Position numbers and translations under genes: made by a program | From: Mucilaginibacter sp. | GTDB lineage: Bacteria > Bacteroidota > Bacteroidia > Sphingobacteriales > Sphingobacteriaceae | DNA length: 64,000 nt | Assembly (NCBI RefSeq): GCF_025362475.1 | Contig: NZ_JANYGH010000037.1 | Span: 36,298-100,297 of the forward strand | Direction: 5' to 3' | The notes under the pieces: generated by a model | What the model was told of the DNA's origin: nothing | What the model saw: only the letters and a program-made list of their open reading frames with translations | The model's database searches: none | Part shown: positions 55,066 through 64,000 of the stretch, piece after piece | Layout: every line of letters starts with the position of its first letter | Position numbering within the stretch: position 1 is the stretch's first letter

Positions 55066-55761
55066 ATGACTTGTTTAATCATCGATGATAACCCGATAGC
55101 GCGCGCCACACTTAGCCAGCTGGCAAGCCAGATTGCTGATCTGGATGTAATTGCTGAGTATAGTAATGCTATAGAAGCCTATAATCATTTACAGGAAGAT
55201 GATGTTGACTTTTTATTCCTGGATATTGAAATGCCCGAAATGACCGGCATCGAGTTAACAAGAAATCTTAAAAACAAAGATTTGCTGATCATTTTTACAA
55301 CCTCAAAAAAAGACTACGCGGTAGAGGCTTTTGAATTGAATGTAGCTGATTATCTTATTAAACCGGTTACCCCGGGCAGGTTTTTGCAAGCCGTGGATAA
55401 AGCCAGGGAAATACTGGAAAGTAAAAAAGAAGAGGTTAGGGTATCAGTAGATGAATTTATTTTTGTGCGGGATTCTACCACAATTCGCAGGTTAAAGCTG
55501 GAAGATATCTTATATGCAGAGGCCATGGGCGACTATGTGAAATTTTATACCCCGCAAAAAATGTACGCCATCCATGGTACCATGAAATCGGCCGAAGAGA
55601 AATTGCCTCCTTCCAAATTTGTCAGGGTACATCGGTCGTATATCGTTGCCATAGGCAAAATTGATACATTGCAGGATGGCGGATTGGTAATAGACGGTAA
55701 ATTTCTGCCGATTGCCGATGCCTACCGCAAGGCATTAACCAACCGGATGAACATATTTTAA
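55066..55761 (+). CDS. LytTR-type response regulator
   Basis: 231 residues. The receiver domain has the acidic pair D7-D8 (MTCLIIDDNP), phosphoacceptor D53 (FLFLDIEMPEMTG) and K99 (DYLIKPV). The C-terminal LytTR DNA-binding domain spans about 130-231 with DILYAEAMGDYVKFYT and FVRVHRSYIVA. Such regulators normally pair with a cytoplasm-facing histidine kinase; the nearest kinase is the hybrid protein encoded 115 nt downstream, though LytTR partners are usually of another kinase type. Confidence 0.94.
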   Translation: MTCLIIDDNPIARATLSQLASQIADLDVIAEYSNAIEAYNHLQEDDVDFLFLDIEMPEMTGIELTRNLKNKDLLIIFTTSKKDYAVEAFELNVADYLIKPVTPGRFLQAVDKAREILESKKEEVRVSVDEFIFVRDSTTIRRLKLEDILYAEAMGDYVKFYTPQKMYAIHGTMKSAEEKLPPSKFVRVHRSYIVAIGKIDTLQDGGLVIDGKFLPIADAYRKALTNRMNIF

Positions 55762-55876
55762 CAACGATGAATTTGGCCAGTTTAACGATGCAATAACCTT
55801 GTTAAACGAATGTTATGGTTAAAATTGATTTCATGCATTGATATTTGTCCATCAATAACGTTCAGCATCTTTTGTA

Positions 55877-58063
55877 ATGGCTAACAAAAATTTTATATAT
55901 CTTATTCTCGGCTCTTTTTTAATAGGTACAGTTTTATTAATTGTACTCCATTTTAATTTTCTCCAGAGCATGAGATCCATGCGGGATGGCAACCGACATT
56001 TGCTTAAGGAGCTGCGGTTAAGTAACCACCTGCGCGAAGTTGACCGCGATATTTTAGGTGTGGAGAGCAGGATAAGAGCAGCCATCGCCACCGGCGATAC
56101 CTCGCACCTACAGGGAATAGATGCCAAAATTAATGCCGTAAAAGTATTTCTCGATTCCCTCAAGTCAAATGATCGTGACGCCGCGGCACAAAAACGTTTT
56201 AACAGGCTTAACACGCTAGCGCAGGAAAAGATAAAAATAAAAGACCGGTTGCTGAGCCGGTATTTTAAAACGGGGAATATGCAGGATACCAGTTTTATTG
56301 CTAACCCTCGAGCCAGGCGCATATCTGACGAGATTACCACCATTGTAGGTAAAGTTTATGATGACCGGCAAACACTCATGGTAAACCTGAGCAATAAAAT
56401 TGCCAGCGAATCGCGCAAGGCCCGTATTTATGGTAACCTGCTGATGGCTTTTATGTTAATTAGCGGTGGCTTGTTAACCTGGTTTATTATAGCACAATTT
56501 CGTTTGCAGGCCCGGCTAATTTTTAAACTGGATAAATCCGAAAAAACGGCGCTGGAAGCACTTCAGATAAAGGAAAACTTCCTGGCTAATATGAGTCATG
56601 AGATCCGTACACCTTTAAATTCGATACTTGGTTTTACCAATTTATTAAAAAGACGTAACCTGGATGCAGACTCCGGCGAATTTGTAGGGTCAATTCAAAG
56701 TGCAGGTGAAAATTTGCTCACCATCATCAATGATATTCTCGATTTATCGAAAATTGAAGCTGGAATGATGCGTATTGTTAATGCTCCCTTTAGCGTCAGC
56801 GGCCTTTTACAATCTTTAGAAACGCTATTCCAGGAAAAAATAAAACAAAAGGGACTGGTTTTTAATAGCGAAATTGACAGCAAGGTTCCTGATACGCTTG
56901 TTGGCGATGCCACAAGGTTGACCCAGATCCTGGTCAACCTGATTGGGAACGCGCTTAAATTTAGTGACAAAGGAAAAATCAAGGTGTATGTTTACTGTAA
57001 AGAGGTTGATGGCAAAAATTTGAAGTTAGGCTTCCAGGTTTCTGATAACGGAATTGGTATTGACAAAGAAAAATTAGTCACCATCTTTGAACGTTTCAAC
57101 CAGGCCGAAGATTCCATTACAAGGAATTATGGGGGTACAGGGTTAGGGCTTTCCATTGTAAAAACGCTGGTGCTATTACAACACGGAAATATCAGTGTAA
57201 GCAGTATCCCAGGCAACGGAACTACGTTTGATTTTTATATTCCTTACACTATTGCCGATGAACAGCTAACCGAGATCAATCACCATGCAGACAATTTAAT
57301 AGCAAAAACCAATCAGCCATTAAAAATACTGGTGGTTGATGATAACGCCATGAATCAAAGCCTGATGAAGCATTTGTTAACCGAATGGAAAACATCTTTT
57401 GATATTGTTGGCAACGGTATTGAAGCAATCAACCGCTTAAAAGTGGATACTTATGATCTGGTACTGATGGATATACAGATGCCTCAAATGGACGGCTATA
57501 CGGCAACGCGCCACATTCGCTCCGATTTGAAGCTAACTGTTCCTATCATTGCGATGACGGCACATGCTATGGCCGGCGAGCGTGAAAAATGCATTAGCAA
57601 TGGCATGAACGAGTATATCCCAAAACCCATTCATGAAGAGGATCTTTTTAAACTTATCGCGAAGCTTTTACCTTCCAAAATTTCAAATGAGGATCATAGT
57701 ACGCAAACAGGTCCGGCGGAATATAAGTTTATTGATCTTACTTATATGCGATCAATAAGCAAAGGTAATTTAGCGTATGAAAAAATAGTTACCTCGCAAT
57801 TTATTGAAACTATCCCGGGTGACCTGTCTGGCTTAAAGGATGCGTTGAATCAACTTGATTATTCGCGTATTAGCCATATTGCACATAACATGAAGACCAG
57901 CGTTGCTATCATGGGGCTTTTGCCCCGCTTAGAAAGTACGCTTGATAGTTTAGAAGCAGCGAGTGCCGAAACCCCCTATATTGTTTCGCTTATTAATGAA
58001 TTAACTGAGGTTTGTAAACCAGCACTAAGTGAGGCTGCTGATCATCTTTTATCAGTCAGTTAA
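55877..58063 (+). CDS. Hybrid sensor histidine kinase with receiver and Hpt-like end
   Basis: 728 residues. TM1 is at about 7-28, then an extracytoplasmic helical sensor (about 30-183) and TM2 at about 185-206. HisKA has the phosphoacceptor H241 (NMSHEIRTPLNSILGF). The ATPase has NLIGNALKFSDKG, FQVSDNGIGIDKE and GGTGLGLSIVK. A receiver follows (VVDDNAMNQSLM, LVLMDIQMPQMDGYTA, PKPIHEEDL), and a C-terminal Hpt-like helix carries ISHIAHNMKTSVAIMG. It is a phosphorelay in one chain. No fused output domain; the LytTR regulator upstream may or may not be a partner. Confidence 0.93.
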   Translation: MANKNFIYLILGSFLIGTVLLIVLHFNFLQSMRSMRDGNRHLLKELRLSNHLREVDRDILGVESRIRAAIATGDTSHLQGIDAKINAVKVFLDSLKSNDRDAAAQKRFNRLNTLAQEKIKIKDRLLSRYFKTGNMQDTSFIANPRARRISDEITTIVGKVYDDRQTLMVNLSNKIASESRKARIYGNLLMAFMLISGGLLTWFIIAQFRLQARLIFKLDKSEKTALEALQIKENFLANMSHEIRTPLNSILGFTNLLKRRNLDADSGEFVGSIQSAGENLLTIINDILDLSKIEAGMMRIVNAPFSVSGLLQSLETLFQEKIKQKGLVFNSEIDSKVPDTLVGDATRLTQILVNLIGNALKFSDKGKIKVYVYCKEVDGKNLKLGFQVSDNGIGIDKEKLVTIFERFNQAEDSITRNYGGTGLGLSIVKTLVLLQHGNISVSSIPGNGTTFDFYIPYTIADEQLTEINHHADNLIAKTNQPLKILVVDDNAMNQSLMKHLLTEWKTSFDIVGNGIEAINRLKVDTYDLVLMDIQMPQMDGYTATRHIRSDLKLTVPIIAMTAHAMAGEREKCISNGMNEYIPKPIHEEDLFKLIAKLLPSKISNEDHSTQTGPAEYKFIDLTYMRSISKGNLAYEKIVTSQFIETIPGDLSGLKDALNQLDYSRISHIAHNMKTSVAIMGLLPRLESTLDSLEAASAETPYIVSLINELTEVCKPALSEAADHLLSVS

Positions 58064-58399
58064 AAGTAGTAAAGGCACGGAAAATTAGTCGGCTTTTTAA
58101 CTCAGCCGGGCTAATAAAATCTACGATTTTTCACCATAAAGCAGCCCAATCTCAGGCTGCTTTTTTATTTTGTTTCGCCCCCTGTAATTAGTTATCTGCC
58201 AGATTTTGCTGATTCAATTAGCCGCATGATCGTAGCAAAAAGCTTTCAAATACTTCATCAAGCGTTTTAACGACTGGATTTGCCTGTTCATCGAATAGAA
58301 CATGGGTACGGCTTTAAACGAAGCTAATTTTATATCATAAAAAAACAACCGGCATGCAATAGCATGTGGTTTAGGCACAAACTCAAAACGCTATAGATC
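58064..58399. other. Intergenic region, no gene
   Basis: Holds the kinase terminator at 58138-58167 and about 230 nt beyond it without a supportable gene or recognisable promoter. Confidence 0.6.
58138..58167 (+). terminator. Intrinsic terminator after hybrid kinase
   Basis: AAAGCAGCC, loop CAATCTCA, GGCTGCTTTTTT. Confidence 0.85.
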
Positions 58400-59164
58400 A
58401 TGAAAACATTAATCAAACTTAAATGGGCTGTCATAGCCATCTGTACTTTCGCAACATTAAGTGTACAGGCTCAGACTACAACTATAAAAAACATTGTACT
58501 GGTGCATGGTGCATTTGTACATGGATCTGGGTGGAAACCTGTTTACGATATCCTGGTGAAAAAAGGCTATCATGTGAGTGTTGTTCAGCAGCCTTTAACT
58601 TCTTTTGAAGGAGATGTGGCGGCAGTAAAACGGGTATTGGATATGCAAAATGGTCCGGCTATTTTAGTAGGCCACAGTTATGGCGGTGCCATCATTACCG
58701 AAGCAGGCAATGATACACATGTTGCCGGCCTGGTGTATATAGCTGCACATGCGCCGGATAAAGGAGAAAGCGAAGGCGGAAACGGCAAACTCTTTCCTTC
58801 TGCCTATAAATCACTACAGAAAGGCACAGACGGGTTTGATTATATAGATCCTTCCAAATTTCATGCAGACTTCGCAGCTGATCTTCCTGCAGCTATTGCA
58901 AATTTTGAAGGTAATGCACAAATGCCGACTGCAGATATAGTATTCCACGCCATTATTCAAAATCCCGCCTGGAAAACTAAACCGAGCTGGTATATGGTAG
59001 CACAATCAGACCGTATCATTAATCCCGACCTGGAACGCATGTATGCAAAACGGGCAAACAGCCACAAGGTAGAAATAGCAGGCGCCAGCCATTCTGTTTA
59101 TGAATCGCACCCTAAAGAAGTTGCAAAACTGATTATAGCCGCAGCTACAAACGCTAAGAATTAA
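58400..59164 (+). CDS. Exported alpha/beta hydrolase
   Basis: 254 residues with a signal peptide (WAVIAICTFATLSVQA). The oxyanion motif is VLVHGAFVHGSGWKP, the nucleophile elbow is GHSYGGAI, and the catalytic His is near the C-terminus in GASHSVYESH. This is the EstC/salicylate-esterase-like group often found in soil bacteria. It is followed by Ohr and a CxxCH lipoprotein with small gaps, possibly one stress-related unit. Confidence 0.9.
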   Translation: MKTLIKLKWAVIAICTFATLSVQAQTTTIKNIVLVHGAFVHGSGWKPVYDILVKKGYHVSVVQQPLTSFEGDVAAVKRVLDMQNGPAILVGHSYGGAIITEAGNDTHVAGLVYIAAHAPDKGESEGGNGKLFPSAYKSLQKGTDGFDYIDPSKFHADFAADLPAAIANFEGNAQMPTADIVFHAIIQNPAWKTKPSWYMVAQSDRIINPDLERMYAKRANSHKVEIAGASHSVYESHPKEVAKLIIAAATNAKN

Positions 59165-59215
59165 TTCCTGATTCGAAAATCGGAAATATTTAAAAGCCAG
59201 AATAAAACTACTGAA

Positions 59216-59632
59216 ATGAAATCAATCTATTCAATCAAAGCCACATCCACGGGAGGGAGAAACGGGCATGTACACTCAGATTATAATTTAATTGATGCGG
59301 ATGTGCGTTTACCCAAAGCGCTCGGCGGCAGCGACGATGAACATTTAACGCCCGAATTATTTTTTGCGGCCGGCTATGCTGCCTGTTTTGATAATGCCGT
59401 AATGCATATTCTCAGGCTGGAAAAAGTAAGGTCGGCCACACCGGTCGTAACGGCCAAAGTTGACCTGTTGCAGCTTGAATCTGGCTTCCTTGGGTTGGCT
59501 GTTGAATTGTATGTGGAGATACCCGGTATGGAACATCAGTTAGTTGAGGGAATTGTAAATAAGGCGCACCAGATCTGCCCGTATTCAAATGCTACGCGCG
59601 GCAATATTGAAGTAAAGCTAATCGTAAAATAA
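59216..59632 (+). CDS. Organic hydroperoxide resistance protein, Ohr/OsmC family
   Basis: 138 residues, typical of Ohr. The two redox cysteines are in AAGYAACFDNAV and HQICPYSNATRGN; the start IYSIKATSTGGRNGHV also matches. Ohr reduces organic peroxides using lipoylated or thiol partners. There is no adjacent OhrR regulator. It begins 51 nt after the hydrolase. Confidence 0.94.
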   Translation: MKSIYSIKATSTGGRNGHVHSDYNLIDADVRLPKALGGSDDEHLTPELFFAAGYAACFDNAVMHILRLEKVRSATPVVTAKVDLLQLESGFLGLAVELYVEIPGMEHQLVEGIVNKAHQICPYSNATRGNIEVKLIVK

Positions 59633-59654
59633 AAACATACTTAATAATCAGAAC

Positions 59655-60149
59655 ATGAAACGTTTATCAATAATAGTTATCCTGTTTATTTTGCCCGCTG
59701 CCTTTTTGGCAAGCTGTGAACAACCGGCCGGTGGTAATAAGGCATTGCAGGCCCGGGTAGATAGTCTTCAAAGCAAGCTGGATTCTGCCTATGTACCGGG
59801 TACCGGTGAAATTATGAATGGCATTGTGCAGCCGCACCATTATAAGCTGTGGCTTGCGGGGCAGCAACAAAACTGGAAACTGGCAGAATATGAAAGGCAC
59901 CAATTATCGGGCGGTTTTAAAAGAATCCGGAAATACCACAAGAATACGCCGGAAGCTGCTGCGCTGGCGATGATCTACCCAGAAATGGATGCCCTGGAAA
60001 AAGCGATAAAGCAAAAAGATGCGGCGGCTTTTAAAAATCATTTTGCCTTGCTTACCAATACCTGTAATACGTGTCACCAGGCAACCAAATATGAATTCAA
60101 TGTGATCACAGTTCCATCTGCCCCGAATTTTGATAATCAGCGTTTTTAA
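59655..60149 (+). CDS. Lipoprotein with a single CxxCH haem-binding motif
   Basis: 164 residues. A signal peptide ends in a lipobox (AAFLASC-EQP). A short coiled-coil (about 27-45) precedes a helical domain with CNTCHQATKYEF near residues 136-147, the usual haem c attachment site at the end of a four-helix bundle, as in cytochrome c'-like proteins. It probably acts in electron transfer or gas/peroxide sensing in the periplasm. It starts 22 nt after Ohr. Confidence 0.75.
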   Translation: MKRLSIIVILFILPAAFLASCEQPAGGNKALQARVDSLQSKLDSAYVPGTGEIMNGIVQPHHYKLWLAGQQQNWKLAEYERHQLSGGFKRIRKYHKNTPEAAALAMIYPEMDALEKAIKQKDAAAFKNHFALLTNTCNTCHQATKYEFNVITVPSAPNFDNQRF

Positions 60150-60194
60150 CAATACCCCAAATTGAATAATACCCCCAATTGAATAATGTAATAT

Positions 60195-60230
60195 GGAGGG
60201 GCCCGGATTTTCATGCCGGGCCTCCTTTTT
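60195..60230 (+). terminator. Intrinsic terminator after the CxxCH lipoprotein
   Basis: GGAGGGGCCCGG, loop, CCGGGCCTCCTTTTT: a GC-rich stem with two looped-out bases and five T. Confidence 0.85.
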
Positions 60231-60529
60231 GCATTTTTATACTTTCCCTCAATTTAAAAGCATCACGCAAACGTTTGATAGCTGTCATTTTTTAATCATT
60301 TATATTAATGATGTAAAGAAGAGCGCTGTTGACAACGTAAGATTGACCTCGTCATCATTACAATTAAGGCTTTCCTTACCTTTAAACTTTCCGCTTTAGC
60401 CTGGTTTAATGAAAATTAATCAAACGTTTGTGCTATCCCCAACCGGGTAATATTAAAGCCGAATATCTAATTTCAGAAACCGGTACTTATCAGGCTCCGC
60501 ATAAACCTGGAAGTGCATAATGGAATTAG
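60231..60529. other. Leader region of second M1 peptidase with paired palindromes
   Basis: About 300 nt without a gene. It holds two copies of the palindrome CAAACGTTTG, at 60268-60277 and 60421-60430, the second about 100 nt before the peptidase start. No exact TAnnTTTG promoter found. Confidence 0.6.
60268..60430. promoter_or_regulatory. Two CAAACGTTTG palindromes, LacI-type operator candidates
   Basis: Perfect 10-bp palindromes with a central CG, at 60268-60277 and 60421-60430 (153 bp apart). The central-CG form is typical of LacI/GalR-family operators, and a pair at this distance could support looping. No LacI gene is in the window. Confidence 0.3.
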
Positions 60530-62476
60530 ATGAACATGATGAAGAAAAATAAAAAATTATGGCTGCTGGGAGTTTTATTGCTCCCCATTACTGCCTTTGG
60601 GCAAAGCAAATCGCTTTACGATCCTCTGCAGGTTTTTGATCACGGATTTTTTACCCACAACGGTAACGATATCCGTAACGCCAATGGCGCTCCCGGACCT
60701 AAATATTGGCAAAACCGTGCAGATTATGTTATTCACGCGGCGTTGGTAGAAAAAGATACAACCATATCGGGCGATGTAAACATCACCTATACCAATAACA
60801 GCACAGATACACTGAATTATTTATGGCTGCAGCTTGATCAGAATTTGTTCAGATCAGACTCCAGGGGAGTAGCAACCACATCGGTTAAGGGCGATAGATT
60901 TGATTCAAATGGTTTTAAGGGAGGGTACCAGATAACCACCACCACAGTTACCTATATGGGTAAAAGTTATACTATAAAGCCATCTATTACTGATACCCGC
61001 ATGCAATTGCGTTTGCCTTTTGTAGTAAAACCCCATGGCGATAAAATAGGCATAAAGATAAATTATTCCTTTGCCATACCAGAACATGGCGCCGATAGAA
61101 TGGGCAGGCAGCCTACTAAAAATGGCATTATTTATCAATTGGCGCAATGGTTCCCCCGGATGTGTGTTTACGATGATGTGATGGGATGGAACACTCTGCC
61201 TTATATGGGCACCGGCGAGTTTTATTGCGAGTACGGCAACGTTGATTATTTTATTACCACACCGGCCGATATGATTGTTGCCGCATCCGGAGACTTGCAA
61301 AACCCGCAACAGGTTTTAACCGCCGTTCAAATTAAACGTTTGGCCGATGCAGCAAAGAGCGATAGCACCATAAGTATCATCAAACAACAGGAACTGCTTA
61401 CACAGGGCATAAGACCAAAGCAAACCGGCACACTAACCTGGCATTACAAAATGCAAAACACCCGCGATGTAGCCTGGTCTGTATCAAGGGCGTTTATATG
61501 GGATGCCGCAAGGGTTAATTATCCATCCGGCAAAAAGGGCTTAGCCATGGCTGTTTATCCTGCCGAAAGTGTAGGCGCTAATAAATACAACCGGGCAGCC
61601 CAGTATTTAAAACATAGCATGGAGTTTTACTCGCAAACTTATTTTGAATATCCATGGCATTCGGCAGTAGTGGTTGCCGGTGTGGCATTGGGCATGGAGT
61701 ATCCCGGCATTGTGTTTTGCAGCTATAGCATCAAAGATGATGACCTGTTTAGGGATGTTACCCACGAGATGGGCCACAATTGGTTCCCGATGATAGTAGG
61801 TAGCAACGAAAGGCGCTTTGCCTGGATGGATGAAGGCTTTGATACTTTTATCAATGGTTATGCCTGGTCGCACTTTAATAATGGCGAATATGCCGATAAA
61901 AGCAACCCGGCATTAGGCATTACTCCGCAAATGTTGAAGGGAAAAGATCCCTTAATGGTAGCTCCCGAAATAAATAATGAAGGAGGAATGTACTATTACA
62001 AAACCGCGTTTGCCTTAAATTTATTACGCAATGTGGTTTTGGGCGCCGATAGATTTGACTATGCCTTTAATACCTACATTAAAAGATGGGCCTATAAACA
62101 CCCTCAGCCAGATGACTTTTTCAGAACGATGAATGACGCGGCCGGCGAAGATCTTGGATGGTTTTGGAAAGAATGGTTTTACACCACCTGGAACCTTGAC
62201 CAGGCCGTTACCGATATTAAGTACGATAAAAATGGAGCGGCATCAGGAGCAATCATCACTATTGAAAACCTTAGGGAAATGGCCATGCCTGTTACTGTAA
62301 AGATCATTGAGCAAAACGGGCAAACGCAAGTAATTAAACTGCCTGTTGAAGTTTGGCAACGCGGCCCTAAATGGAGTTTTAAATGCAATACTACTTCAAA
62401 AATAGCCAGGGTTATTGTAGATCCTGATAACCTGCTGCCTGATGTGGACAGGAGTAATAACGTTTTACGCGATTAA
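60530..62476 (+). CDS. M1 family zinc metallopeptidase, secreted (copy 2)
   Basis: 648 residues with a signal peptide (NKKLWLLGVLLLPITAFGQS). The zinc site is HEMGH followed after 18 residues by E (AWMDEGF). Shared blocks with copy 1 at 1473-3476 include [19 protein letters not shown](D/E), MEYPGIVF and MIVGSNER, with the same order and length, so the two are paralogues. It is expected to be an exported zinc peptidase. A terminator follows at 62501. Confidence 0.9.
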   Translation: MNMMKKNKKLWLLGVLLLPITAFGQSKSLYDPLQVFDHGFFTHNGNDIRNANGAPGPKYWQNRADYVIHAALVEKDTTISGDVNITYTNNSTDTLNYLWLQLDQNLFRSDSRGVATTSVKGDRFDSNGFKGGYQITTTTVTYMGKSYTIKPSITDTRMQLRLPFVVKPHGDKIGIKINYSFAIPEHGADRMGRQPTKNGIIYQLAQWFPRMCVYDDVMGWNTLPYMGTGEFYCEYGNVDYFITTPADMIVAASGDLQNPQQVLTAVQIKRLADAAKSDSTISIIKQQELLTQGIRPKQTGTLTWHYKMQNTRDVAWSVSRAFIWDAARVNYPSGKKGLAMAVYPAESVGANKYNRAAQYLKHSMEFYSQTYFEYPWHSAVVVAGVALGMEYPGIVFCSYSIKDDDLFRDVTHEMGHNWFPMIVGSNERRFAWMDEGFDTFINGYAWSHFNNGEYADKSNPALGITPQMLKGKDPLMVAPEINNEGGMYYYKTAFALNLLRNVVLGADRFDYAFNTYIKRWAYKHPQPDDFFRTMNDAAGEDLGWFWKEWFYTTWNLDQAVTDIKYDKNGAASGAIITIENLREMAMPVTVKIIEQNGQTQVIKLPVEVWQRGPKWSFKCNTTSKIARVIVDPDNLLPDVDRSNNVLRD

Positions 62477-62500
62477 GCTTTTTAAACCATCAACAAAATG

Positions 62501-62538
62501 CTGAGCCTCCAAAAATATTGGGGGCTTAGTTTTTTTTA
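62501..62538 (+). terminator. Intrinsic terminator after second M1 peptidase
   Basis: CTGAGCCTCCAA, loop, TTGGGGGCTTAG (12 pairs with G-U), then eight T. Confidence 0.8.
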
Positions 62539-62548
62539 TAATAAGTGC

Positions 62549-62892
62549 TTAGGTCAACTCCAGAAAATCACCGTCAATAATCAATAGCTTTACACCCTTG
62601 CTTGATAAAGACCGGTGCGAGCTCAACTCGTCGGATACTACATAGGTCATTCCTTTTGTAAGTATTATTTTTTCGCCGTTTTCCTGTTCTGTGGTAAACT
62701 CTCCCTCCAGGCAGTGTACAATATGCCCTTTCCGGCACCAATGGCGGCAAGGTATATGTCTGAATATTCCACTATCCTGATCCTTAAACCGGGAAATTGC
62801 ATTGTTTGCCAAAAAGCCATGCCCGTTTCTCCGTCATGCGCTATTTTATCAATTGTTGTCCAATCAATTGTTGTAAATGGTATATTGCTCAT
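62549..62892 (-). pseudogene. DHCW-motif cupin protein, frameshifted
   Basis: The first frame reads MSNIPFTTIDWTTIDKIAHD and on to RIRIVEYSDIYLA. The second frame continues HWCRKGHIVHCLEGEF, a middle strand and KGVKLLIIDGDF to the stop at 62549. The family start, the YLADHWC-KGHI motif and the ending fit DHCW-motif cupin-fold proteins (small, function unknown). One base is missing at about 62744-62745, exactly where the motif's Asp codon should be (GCC-G-C-CAT instead of GCC-GAC-CAT). Real decay or a sequence error are both possible. Confidence 0.8.
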
Positions 62893-63065
62893 TCCGTGGT
62901 GTTATATTTAGAACTTCAGTAAAATTATGATTTTGTTTTGTGAATGCCAGCTTGTTAGCCCTTCATAAAATATTAACCTTTAATAAAAAGAAACGTATAA
63001 AACGTAACTCATGCTGCTGAGCACTGCAATTGCTTTTAACTATTGTTGATCTATATCTTCAAAAA

Positions 63066-64000
63066 ATGAATGGCTTAAAATATTTACTAATAATTTTTTT
63101 TACTGCCATATCTGCATCGTTATTTTCACAAAACAGGCAGCTTCATTTTGAGCACCTGGAATCTGCAAACGGTCTTTCTGAAATTAACCCTAACTGCATT
63201 TTTCAGGATAGCCGGGGCTTTATCTGGATAGGCACAGGCGATGGTCTTAATCGTTACGATGGCTATAAATTTAAGATCTACCGTAATGATCCAACCGACC
63301 CAACAACTATTACCAATAATTATATTGCTGATATTGCCGAGGATGAAAACGGTAATCTTTGGATAGCAACATCCGAGGGCTTAAACAAATTAGATCGTAA
63401 AACAGATCGTTTTAAACGTTATGCGCACAATGGTAAGAACAACAAAAGCATATCTGAAGACAACGTAAGCAGGATAATTTATGCAGGCAATAATAAATTG
63501 TGGCTCGGCACCTCAACGCAGGGCCTAAATTTATTTGATATCAAAACCGGAGAATCAATACATTTCAAAAATAAAAAAGGCAACCCCAACAGCTTAAGCA
63601 GCAACCGGGTAACCACTCTGTATAAAGATCGCCAAAATAACTTATGGATTGGCACTTTTGACCAGGGCCTTAATCTTTACCGGCCTAAAAGCAACGATTT
63701 TATAAGTTATAAACATAGCGATAGGGATGTAACTTCCATATCGGCAAACCGGGTAACCAGTATTTTGCGCGACCGGGATAATCACCTTTGGATAGGCACT
63801 TTTGAGCATGGCCTAAATTTATTTAATGATACCACCAGTACCTTTCGCCATTTTGTTAATGACCCTGCAAATGATAACTCGCTGGCAAATAATAGTATTC
63901 AAAGTATTGCCGAAGGTATTAGTCAAAGCATTTGGATAGGAACCGAAAACGGAGGTATTAGCATTTTTAATTACAACAAGCAGCATTTTGCAACTTACAG
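63066..64000 (+). CDS. Two-component regulator propeller protein, N-terminal part
   Basis: The frame is open from the ATG at 63066 to the window end (311 residues visible). A signal peptide (LLIIFFTAISASLFS) precedes repeated beta-propeller blades of the Reg_prop type: IFQDSRGFIWIGTGDGLNRY, DENGNLWIATSEGLNKLD, DRQNNLWIGTFDQGLNLY, DRDNHLWIGTFEHGLNLF. These form the periplasmic sensor of hybrid two-component systems or ligand sensors in Bacteroidota, often polysaccharide-responsive. The kinase and output parts would lie beyond the window. Confidence 0.9.
   Translation, partial: MNGLKYLLIIFFTAISASLFSQNRQLHFEHLESANGLSEINPNCIFQDSRGFIWIGTGDGLNRYDGYKFKIYRNDPTDPTTITNNYIADIAEDENGNLWIATSEGLNKLDRKTDRFKRYAHNGKNNKSISEDNVSRIIYAGNNKLWLGTSTQGLNLFDIKTGESIHFKNKKGNPNSLSSNRVTTLYKDRQNNLWIGTFDQGLNLYRPKSNDFISYKHSDRDVTSISANRVTSILRDRDNHLWIGTFEHGLNLFNDTTSTFRHFVNDPANDNSLANNSIQSIAEGISQSIWIGTENGGISIFNYNKQHFATY

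Overview
This is Bacteroidota chromosome, most likely Sphingobacteriaceae and probably Mucilaginibacter or a close relative. The lineage is inferred from the rpmB-rpmG-DUF4295-ftsY-rimO block, the BshC bacillithiol enzyme, TonB/CarboxypepD-type envelope proteins, promoters of the TTTG / TAnnTTTG type, and the near absence of Shine-Dalgarno signals.

Left flank (1-17.9 kb) is ordinary chromosome: the end of an outer-membrane barrel protein, an ArsC-like protein, an M1 peptidase, a minus-strand block rpmB-rpmG-DUF4295-ftsY-rimO-bshC, acs, csbD-like, surE-(small membrane protein)-lpxB, three small unknown genes (two of them paralogues), an MFS exporter, a TetR regulator and tRNA-Ala(GGC). Palindromic REP-like repeats lie between some of these genes.

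The centre (17,921-44,636, about 26.7 kb) is an integrated mobilizable island. It starts in the 3' half of tRNA-Ala and ends at a perfect 47-bp copy of that tRNA end, next to a tyrosine integrase. Doubled 9-bp repeats that look like integrase arm sites sit near both ends. The right half is the transfer and replication core: integrase, DUF1016 nuclease, an unknown gene, an HTH protein, a primase-helicase, a TOPRIM primase behind an iteron-like array, an oriT-like palindrome, MobC, relaxase and a coiled-coil membrane protein. Two IS elements separate this core from the cargo. Near the left end is a relic of a second, related attachment site made from a tRNA-Pro 3' half with co-varied arm repeats.

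The cargo (18,958-32,742) is the most interesting part. It appears to be one operon for a secreted, cysteine-rich, double-glycine-leader peptide. It encodes a VKOR-thioredoxin fusion (disulfide formation), two envelope proteins, an 87-aa precursor with eight core cysteines, a two-domain glycosyltransferase, a second glycosyltransferase-like protein with an extra C-terminal domain, a C39-peptidase ABC exporter, an HlyD adaptor and UDP-galactopyranose mutase. The set parallels the glycocin clusters known from Firmicutes, which pair a GT, a C39 exporter and thiol oxidoreductases. The mutase raises the possibility of galactofuranose as the sugar. The modification itself is inference.

Right flank (44.6-64 kb): a TauE/SafE permease with DUF1634 partner, a TolC-RND-adaptor efflux operon, an HD hydrolase, an AraC regulator, a LytTR response regulator and hybrid histidine kinase, an alpha/beta hydrolase, Ohr, a CxxCH lipoprotein, a second M1 peptidase, a frameshifted DHCW cupin and the start of a propeller-type sensor. 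Three genes in the window carry single-base frameshifts (near 11,238, 35,150 and 62,745), which may be real decay or sequence errors.
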